Shown here piece after piece: positions 57,212 through 64,000 of a DNA stretch of 64,000 nt (within the stretch, counting starts at the first letter, position 1; every line of letters begins with the position of its first letter). The stretch comes from Lepiota brunneoincarnata (Eukaryota; Basidiomycota; Agaricomycetes; Agaricales; Agaricaceae). The notes beneath the pieces were generated by a model that was not told where the DNA came from, made no database searches, and worked only from the letters and a program-made list of their open reading frames with translations. The position numbers and the translations under genes were made by a program. Where the stretch lies: NCBI GenBank assembly GCA_023014365.1, contig JAEBUN010000003.1:1488001-1552000 (forward strand). Direction: 5' to 3'.

Positions 57212-58805
57212 TAGTGGGTCAAAAAACTGTCCCAATGTTTTCACCATTTGGAAAGATCAGCTAATAGTGGACCAAGGTGATTACATAAATACTTGGGAAA
57301 ATAGACAATGATAATATAGCATATTGAGATCCTGAATCCGTTTAAATCACGTGATTCGTCCGAGAAGTAATGAATCAATTAATGATTTAAAATATTGACT
57401 TATTGGGACAGTTTTTTGACCCTCTGTCATTTTCCTAACATCTGGTTTTGGACAGGCCAAATCAATACCAAATCAAATGTGGGGATAACATAAATTGTCA
57501 TGTGACCCCCTCCATATCACATGATCATATTGAAATTACTTCAACAATCTTTTCTTCTTACCATTACATCATAGAAGCTATATCTTCTACCCAGTGCTTT
57601 CAAGTCATTTTTCTTCTTCAGAATGGCTATTCCCTGCAAAAAATTCAGTCCAAACTGGTCTAGACAAGAGTACTATTGAGCAGATCATGAAAGAAGTTGA
57701 TTGAGATGAGGAAAACAATAAAGGAGGACAACCCTCTATGCTGATTTCTCAGGATAAACAATCAATAATTTGCTAAATCACCACTGGAAAGCTGGACAAT
57801 GCTGTTCAAGCTACCCAATTCATCCACTCTATCCTCCCTACTTCTGTCACACTTCAAACAATCTGAAATATGCTCAAGAAGAACAATTTCTGGTCTGTTG
57901 TTAAGACCAAATGACCTCTTCTTAACAAGCAATACTGAACTGCTTACATACTTCAGATTGCCCACAAGCATAAAGATTGGACAGTGGGAGATTGGAAATG
58001 GATATTATGGACAGATAAAACAAAAATCAACAAGCTTGAGTCATATGGGAAGATGTATAAGGGTAGAAGGACTATCAGACAAGACTATTATTCCTACTGT
58101 TAAGCATGAATGCAGTGGTAACATTATGGTATGACAGGCTATGCAGTGGAAAGGAGTAGGAATGCTAGTAGAAGTTGAGAGGATCATAGATATAGAGTAG
58201 TACTGTGGGATTTTGGAATATGGGATGGTGAATAGCTTTGAAACTTTGGAGATGGAGGAGGAGTAGATATTCCAGTAGGACAATGATCCAAAATACAAGT
58301 CTAAAAGGGCAACAGAGTGGTTTGAAGATAACAATATGCAAGTTCTACTATGGCCAGCACAATCCCCTGACTCCAAATCCATTGAACACCTCTGAATATA
58401 CCTGAAGAACCAGTTGAAGGGATATGAGAAACCACCTGAGGGAATACATAAATTATGGGACAGGTTGGTGGTAAAGTGGAATAGGATTGCTGCAGAAAGG
58501 TGTCAAAAGCTTATAGAAAGCATTACCAGAAGGCTCAAGGCAGTTATTAAGGCAAAAGGAGGCAATTCAAAGTATAAATTAGGTTGATGATAGAGGGTCA
58601 AAAAACTGTCCCAATGAGTTAATATTTTAAATCATTAATTGATTCATTACTTCTTGGACAAATCACGTGATTTAAACGGATTCGGGATCTCAATATGCTA
58701 TATTATCATTGTTTATTTTCCCAAGTATTTACGTAATCACCTTGGTCCACTATTACCTGATCTTTCCAAATAGTGAAAACATTGGGACAGTTTTTTGACC
58801 CACTG
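57212..58805 (+). mobile_element. Tc1/mariner element 1 with decayed transposase
   Basis: About 1.59 kb, flanked by TA (57210-57211 and 58806-58807). The arms are long inverted repeats of about 213 bp (57212-57424 and 58593-58805). The end motif GTGGGTCAAAAAACTGTCCC recurs inverted at the inner end of each arm (near 57402-57422 and 58595-58616). Between the arms lies a decayed transposase on the plus strand. The left terminus begins T instead of C, probably a point change. Confidence 0.82.
57430..58590 (+). pseudogene. Tc1-type transposase pseudogene
   Basis: Frame-broken plus-strand sequence with recognisable Tc1 blocks: HKDWTVGDWKWILWTDKTKI around 57970-58030 (first catalytic Asp), then FQQDNDPKYKSKRATEWFED-like sequence near 58270 and WPAQSPDSKSIEHLW near 58350-58400 (part of the D34E region). 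Several stops and frame changes make it non-functional. Confidence 0.75.
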
Positions 58806-58813
58806 TATATGTA

Positions 58814-60420
58814 CAGTGACCCACAAAACCATTCCAATGTTTTGTACTTTTGACTTAAAGTAGTAATAGCTCAGTAAATAAAATAGCCATATTTGTGAAT
58901 ATATTTATAAACATAGCCAAATATGTCATATCTGACTCTGCAAAGTTGCGTCATGTAATACTTCCAAATTAGGCAATTATGAATTTTGTAATCATTTTAA
59001 GTCATTGGAACAGTTTTGTCAATGACATATTATACTAGGCTATCCTATTATTTCTAGTACTTAGAGTAGCCCCCCCTGGCTTTGAGTACAGCTGCTACTC
59101 TTCTAGGCATACTTTCAATTAACTTCTGACACTCAGAAGCTGGAATAGCATCCCATTCCTTTTCTACCCTCTGCCACAACTCCTCTATACCCTTGGGAGG
59201 AGATTCATACTCTCCCAACTTTCTCTTCACATATTCCCATAAGTGTTCAATGGGATTGAGGTCAGGTGACTGTGCTGGCCAGGTTAGGAGCCTAAAATGA
59301 TTTTTTTGAAACCATTCTTTGGCCAGTGTACTCTTGTGTTTGGGGTCATTATCTTGCTAGAAGATAATATCTCAGGGTTTAAGCTTGTACCACTGGAGAC
59401 TCTTCTTCAAATCTTCCTCCAAAATTTGCACAAACAACTCTGCATCCATCCTTCCATCAATCCTCACTGCATAGCCTGGGCCATCCCACAGCATACAGCC
59501 CCAAACCATCACTGATCCTCCTCCATACTTCAGAGTTCCCTTGACCAATCTTTCACTAAGCCCCTCTCCCTTCCTTTTCCATCCCCACTTCCTCCCATCT
59601 GACCCCAAACAATTAATGTTGGTCTCATCAGACCATACAACCAGCTTCCAGTCCTCCACAGTCCAATGCTGGTGTGTCAGAGCAAAATCCAGCCTAGCCC
59701 TCCTATGCTTGTCAGAGAGTAAAGGCTTTTTTTGCTTGACTACAGCCTTCATTCCTGCCTGTTTGAGATACCTTGCTACAGTCTGTGAAGAGACTGATGT
59801 CCCAATGATGGGAGCAAGAGATTTGGCTATATCTACAGCAGTTTCAGCCTTGCCAGCAGAGATAAGATGGATAGCATGCTGAATATTAGTGGTAGAGAGT
59901 TTTGAAGGACATCCTCCAAGTGATTGAGTAAGGCTGGAACAATTTTTAGAGGCTAGCCTGGATATGGTACTGCACCCAACACCAGTAATTGCCTCAATTT
60001 TAGTATAGGAATGATGAGAATTAAGCAAAGAGAGGATGGTTTGCTTTAGAGTAGAAGATAATGGCTTCATGGTAGGTAGGGGGGTTGAGAATGATGGGAC
60101 ATGGCTGTCAGCACATCTATTTATATGTCAAAGACACGTGGTCACATAATCTTGTTGATTGACAATCAATGGAAGTCATGTGATTGCTTGGATTAGTATT
60201 AAAAATTACCATTGACAAAACCATTCCAATGACTTAAAATACTTACAAAATTCATAATTGCCTCATTTAGAAGTATTACATAACGCGACTTTGCAGGGTC
60301 AGATATGACATATTTGGCTATGTTTATAAATATATTCACAAGTTTAGCTATTTTATTTACTGAGCTATTACTACTTTAAGTCAAAAGTACAAAACATTGG
60401 AACAGTTTTGTGGGTCACTG
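58814..60420 (-). mobile_element. Tc1/mariner element 2 with nearly intact transposase
   Basis: About 1.61 kb flanked by TA (58812-58813 and 60421-60422). Ends are CAGTGACCCACAAAACCATT at the left and its inverted counterpart at 60420. Arms of about 215 bp are inverted repeats, and each holds an inner, inverted copy of the ACAAAAC--TTCCAATG motif (near 59003-59020 and 60213-60231). The transposase gene is on the minus strand. It lies eight bases from element 1. Confidence 0.88.
59054..60070 (-). pseudogene. Tc1-type DDE transposase with two nonsense codons
   Basis: A 339-codon minus-strand reading frame that is continuous except for TGA at 59374-59372 and TAG at 59359-59357. The N-terminus has a helix-turn-helix (SHHSYTKIEAITGVGCSTIS) and a GCPSKLS linker. 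The first catalytic Asp is in LVVWSDETNINCLGSDG; the second is in QDNDPKHKS, and the Glu lies in SPDLNPIEHLWEY, with 34 residues between them (D34E). The C-terminus is VLKARGGYSKY. It would cut and paste the element at TA sites if the stops were absent; as it stands it is inactive. Confidence 0.85.
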
Positions 60421-60422
60421 TA

Positions 60423-61025
60423 TGTAGCACATTATTTTAGACTATTTTAATTGTCTCTGTGGGTACCATTTATCTGTTTATGGAATTAGAAACTGTGACA
60501 AAAGTAGCTGAATGTATTCTTGTCACATCCATGCCAATCACTAGTCTAATGAGTAACTAGACTTCAATTCCTGATCCCTGTCCTCCAACACATCTCTACT
60601 CTGCTCCAACCTCTAGTCTATTTGATAGACTTGTTATTCTGACCCTTGTCCTTCATCTCCACTCTGCTCTGATGTCATATCCATGACAACTCAGAGTTTA
60701 ATCTTTAGACTTCACCTTCTTGACTCCACTCCAGCTCCACAAAACAACCTTCTATTCTCTAACATGGTCCTACTCTGCTCTGCCTGAATTCCATTATCTT
60801 TATCATGTGATCATCCCTCCATGTGCTGTATAGTCATCTGACCTCTGGCTATCCTATCTTCCAATTTCTCTGGTCCCTGCCCATAGTCTGTAGTACTGTA
60901 GATAAATCCATTATTAACCTTCATATCTGTATCAATCTTCATTTCATTTGTAATCCATTTGTAATCATATCAGTCTCCACTTTGCTCTACCTATAGTCAG
61001 TACTAGTCATATTTCATAGGACAGT
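60423..61025 (-). repeat. Degenerate LTR-like repeat, inverted relative to 62.3-62.55 kb
   Basis: Reverse-complemented, 60790-61018 closely matches 62340-62555: shared blocks include TATGACTAGTACTGACTA, GATTACAAATGGA, ACAAATGAAATGAAG and GATACAGATATGAA. Such AT-rich, CpG-free repeats next to transposons look like old LTRs, but no terminal motifs are certain. Confidence 0.45.
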
Positions 61026-61031
61026 AGTATG

Positions 61032-61450
61032 CAGTAGGCATCAAAATTCTTCCAATGTTTTTTTACTTTCAGTTATTCCTGGAATAGCTCTGGGGATACT
61101 AAAGCTAGGGACTTCATATCTTAAATATATATACCCCTATATCTTATCCACAGATTGTTATAGTTAAAAATACATAATACTCCTTTTTGGGAATGTGGTG
61201 AATTAAATAATATTTTTAGTGCATTGGAAGGGTTTTGTAGCTTATTAAACATAATATACAATTATGGATATTCAGTACTTGGTATAGCCCCCCCTGACCT
61301 GTAACATGGCCTAAACCTTCCTAAGCATACTTTCAATCAAATTCTGACACACTAACTGCCTCTGTCCTCTCCTACAACTCCAATATTATATTATACTCCT
61401 CCAATCTCCTTTTGATGTAAATCCAATCAGAACTCTATCAAGACTCTAAC
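61032..61450 (-). mobile_element. Tc1/mariner element 3, truncated end
   Basis: An end motif CATCAAAATTCTTCCAATG (about 61039-61057) and its inverted inner copy (61221-61240, gcattggaagggttttgtag) delimit an arm of about 210 bp. Then the minus strand encodes the end of a Tc1 transposase, similar to the RGGYSKY terminus of element 2 (ggtatagcccccc at about 61282). Homology stops near 61450; the rest of the element is missing. Confidence 0.65.
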
Positions 61451-62160
61451 AAGACTTGAACAGAACTGGGACAGGAGTCATCATGACTCCATTAGCAGTA
61501 CTAGAAGTCTATCAGAATTTGTGGGCCATTGTAAAATACTCACTTCAGCACCAAACAGTTCTGGTGGGGTATTTTTCACATAGTGAGACTGTGTATTTGA
61601 TATTCCTCATACCTTTCCATGACCTTATTCTGAATATACAGTGATGTTTTGTCACAATTTTATTTTAATATTGCTTCAGGCCTACCAAAACCATATCATA
61701 GCTTTAACATGGGATTGCTGAAATGCATGTCTTTCAGTACCTCTCAATTTTAGAAACACTAGTGTAGCTGGTTTTTTTTGGTATATACCTTAAACCTGAT
61801 CCTGATAAGGATTTGATATGCCACCTACATACATTATTAAGAGTATATTTTGTATCAATTTTGTGAAATCATATTTGATAACTCAAAAAAAGGTTATCTG
61901 ATATTCCATTTGATATACCAGAATATTCTTTATGATATGTATTTGATATATTATGTGGTTTATCAAATTCATGCTCAGGTTATAAATAAAATGTTATTTC
62001 AATACTCCATTTGTCTTATCAGTTTGCTAGTGCAGTGGATCAATGTGTTAGAGCTGGTGTGGGTTGGGACTGAATTGAAAGGTTGGGGTGGTATCCTTGG
62101 TATAAGGGAACTGGAAACAGGGTGAAGTCAGTACATAGACTTTGGGCAGAGGAGTGGACT
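61451..62160. other. AT-rich repeat-region DNA without recognised gene
   Basis: Low CpG, AT-rich. No transposase or LTR motif is recognised. Confidence 0.4.
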
Positions 62161-62199
62161 TGCAGCCTCAGCTTATGTGCTGTGCCCTCCTACTATCCT

Positions 62200-62930
62200 A
62201 GTCCATATTTCAGGATGTTGGGGCTGAAGTGGAGTGAGGCAGGAGAGAGAGGAGGATAGGAACAGGGAACTGGTCTGCTGCTTGATTCAATTATCAGACT
62301 ACTGACTATAAGTCAAGTATCTACAGTATTTATACTACTGTTCTATGAACTATGACTAGTACTGACTACAGACAGAGTGAAGTGGGGGCTGATAAGATTA
62401 CAAATGGAACACAAATGAAATGAAGGCTGATACAGATATGAAAACTAATAATGGTTCAATTTAGATTATGGGCAGAGAACTGGAAGTTGGAAGGTGGAAT
62501 AACTGGTGGTCAGATAACCACAGCATATGTGGAGGTGGTCATGTGATGAGGATAATGCTGTGTGGGTGGAGCAGGGTGGGGCTGCATCAGAGGGCAGATG
62601 TAAGGGGACTAGCATTATGTGCACCCCCTTACACAAGGTATGTCTAGGGGTCTGTGGTTGAGTGTCCAGGCTCAGCCTCTCTAGCCAATGCCTGATGCCT
62701 AAGCCCAGCCTCAGCCTTCGGCCACCCCCATCCCCAAGTCTGATCCGCATATGACTAATGTTGTTTGTATATTGTTTGCATATGTTATATTCTAGTAGCT
62801 ATGTAGTGTTTGGCTACCTGGTCTGTGCATAGACCTCTATGTATATAAGTAGTGTGGGTGTCAATTGTATTCACCACCCAAATATCAACTTGGTTCCAGC
62901 GCTCTTACTTCCCCTAACAGCAGAGGGTTG
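62200..62930 (+). repeat. LTR-like segment
   Basis: The left part (62340-62555) is the inverted partner of the repeat at 60.8-61.0 kb. The right part carries TATATAAG at about 62842 and ends CTTACTTCCCCTAACA near 62926, as an LTR would, followed by a leader-like stretch with GGCATGGATATGACAGTG at 62986. Coding parts of a retrotransposon are not seen in the window. Confidence 0.45.
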
Positions 62931-64000
62931 ATGCATAGAGCCTTGTGGGGCTGAGAAGTATGAAGTTCAATGATTAGACTCTAAGTTGGCATGGATATGA
63001 CAGTGCCCCCCCTTTAGGGCCAAGCCTTGAGGCCTAAGATGGTCTAAACCAGTGAAAAGGTAGAAATGTTTGTGGGTTTTTAATTTGGATGGAGGGCTTG
63101 TTTTCACTGAGCTTGGCTGAAATTTGATAAGCTTAAGTTAATACAAGGGGTATGAGATAGATAGTGAGCAGTTTTGTCTTTTGGGTTGTTCTGGGGGTGC
63201 ATTCTGACAGTGAAATTCAAGAGAGTATAGTTTTAAAGGTTAATGAACAGCCATTGAAGTTATCTTAGCCATACAGTACAATGATGAAAGGACAATCCCT
63301 GTCAATTCAAAGCACAGGGTCTCTGGTCTCTGGTCTCTGGTCTCTGAACTCTACTCTAGTCTCTGTCTCTGGGTTGGTTGACAACTGAAGAACTCATACT
63401 TAACAATGCATATTAAATAGCCCTCTGAAACTGTTCTTGATCATGGCTTGCAGACTTGTATGTGGAAGTGGGGGTGAGACCTCTTCCTTCTCCATGAACA
63501 AGTGCAACCATATTTATATTGTGTAGATACATATGAGTAATAGTAAATATGAAATAGAAAACAATAAGCTTAATTGTTACAGGTGCTGTAGAATATTTTG
63601 GAAGGTTTGGCGGCATTTCTGCCTTGCCCTGGGTTATGGGTTTTTCTCTGATTGATAAATGGCAATCCAGCCAGATATGTTCTGTGCTTGTCTGCATTAT
63701 TCTGTGTCTATGTGAGTGTATTAAGCCTCCAGATCAATTATGATTGGAATGTATAGCAGATGGATAATCCCTTGATCTATTGTAATTAATCTCAGTTAGT
63801 CAATATGCTAAGGTGCTGGGACCCACAAAGCACTCACTAATTATGAGGTCTTTTGTAATAAATGATATCTACAAGCATATTGAGTATATGATAATAGAGA
63901 TAAGAAAAGAAGCTTGCTCACCTCAGTCACACAAGATATATGCAAGAACTGAAGTGGTAGTGAGGAAACTGGATGTTACTTATACCTAATGGCACAATAG
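62931..64000. other. Repeat-region DNA without recognised gene
   Basis: CpG-poor. Contains a short tandem tract of tctctgg units (63318-63372). No open frame here has recognisable content. Confidence 0.4.
63318..63372. repeat. TCTCTGG simple tandem repeat
   Basis: Four consecutive ggtctct units followed by degenerate ctctg/ctctact copies. Confidence 0.7.

Overview
The window looks like a piece of a filamentous basidiomycete genome, most likely Agaricomycotina. It has dense genes cut by many 46-65 nt GT-AG introns, F-box proteins with the short N-terminal F-box common in mushrooms, a furin-repeat/transmembrane relic of a type I associate with Agaricomycetes, and Ty3/gypsy and Tc1/mariner/pogo elements. 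I cannot name the species from sequence alone.

Layout. 1-8.0 kb: two decayed, minus-strand Ty3/gypsy retrotransposons; the 5' LTR of the first breaks the reverse transcriptase of the second. 8.5-9.5 kb: a broken furin-repeat membrane-protein gene. 10.06-10.50 kb: a small inverted-repeat element. 10.6-31 kb: a gene-rich core with ARPC2 (actin nucleation), ACC1 (acetyl-CoA carboxylase), an F-box gene, QNS1 (NAD synthetase), SEC6 (exocyst), COQ6 (ubiquinone synthesis) and an unidentified coiled-coil gene. 31-34 kb holds no gene I can support. 34-56 kb: a second gene-rich core with a low-complexity protein, a probable tubby-like protein, a second F-box gene, COX23, a pogo-type DNA element, an amidase, U2AF2 (splicing), FIS1 (mitochondrial fission), an M50B-like membrane peptidase, two tandem divergent histone H2A-like genes and PAT1 (mRNA decay). 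56.4-64 kb: a repeat graveyard with two back-to-back Tc1-type elements, a third fragment and LTR-like remnants.

I rebuilt splice models by hand from family homology and checked exon phase at every junction. ARPC2 (305 aa), SEC6 (748), the tubby-like gene (475), COX23 (95), amidase (585), U2AF2 (532), FIS1 (155), M50B (300) and PAT1 (1006) close perfectly. ACC1, QNS1 (twice) and COQ6 each need removal of single extra bases in conserved coding sequence. All lie between 18.6 and 28.4 kb, which suggests assembly insertions or a damaged haplotype.

The genes are housekeeping functions and do not form a pathway cluster. Several are tightly divergent pairs with about 100 bp between start codons (SEC6/COQ6, U2AF2/FIS1). 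The most unusual items are the tandem pair of fast-evolving H2A-like genes (51.06-52.52 kb), a 3-nt microexon in QNS1, and Tc1 elements whose arms each carry an inverted internal copy of the terminal motif. Repeat-rich parts are almost free of CpG while the genic core is CpG-rich, as expected where repeats are cytosine-methylated.
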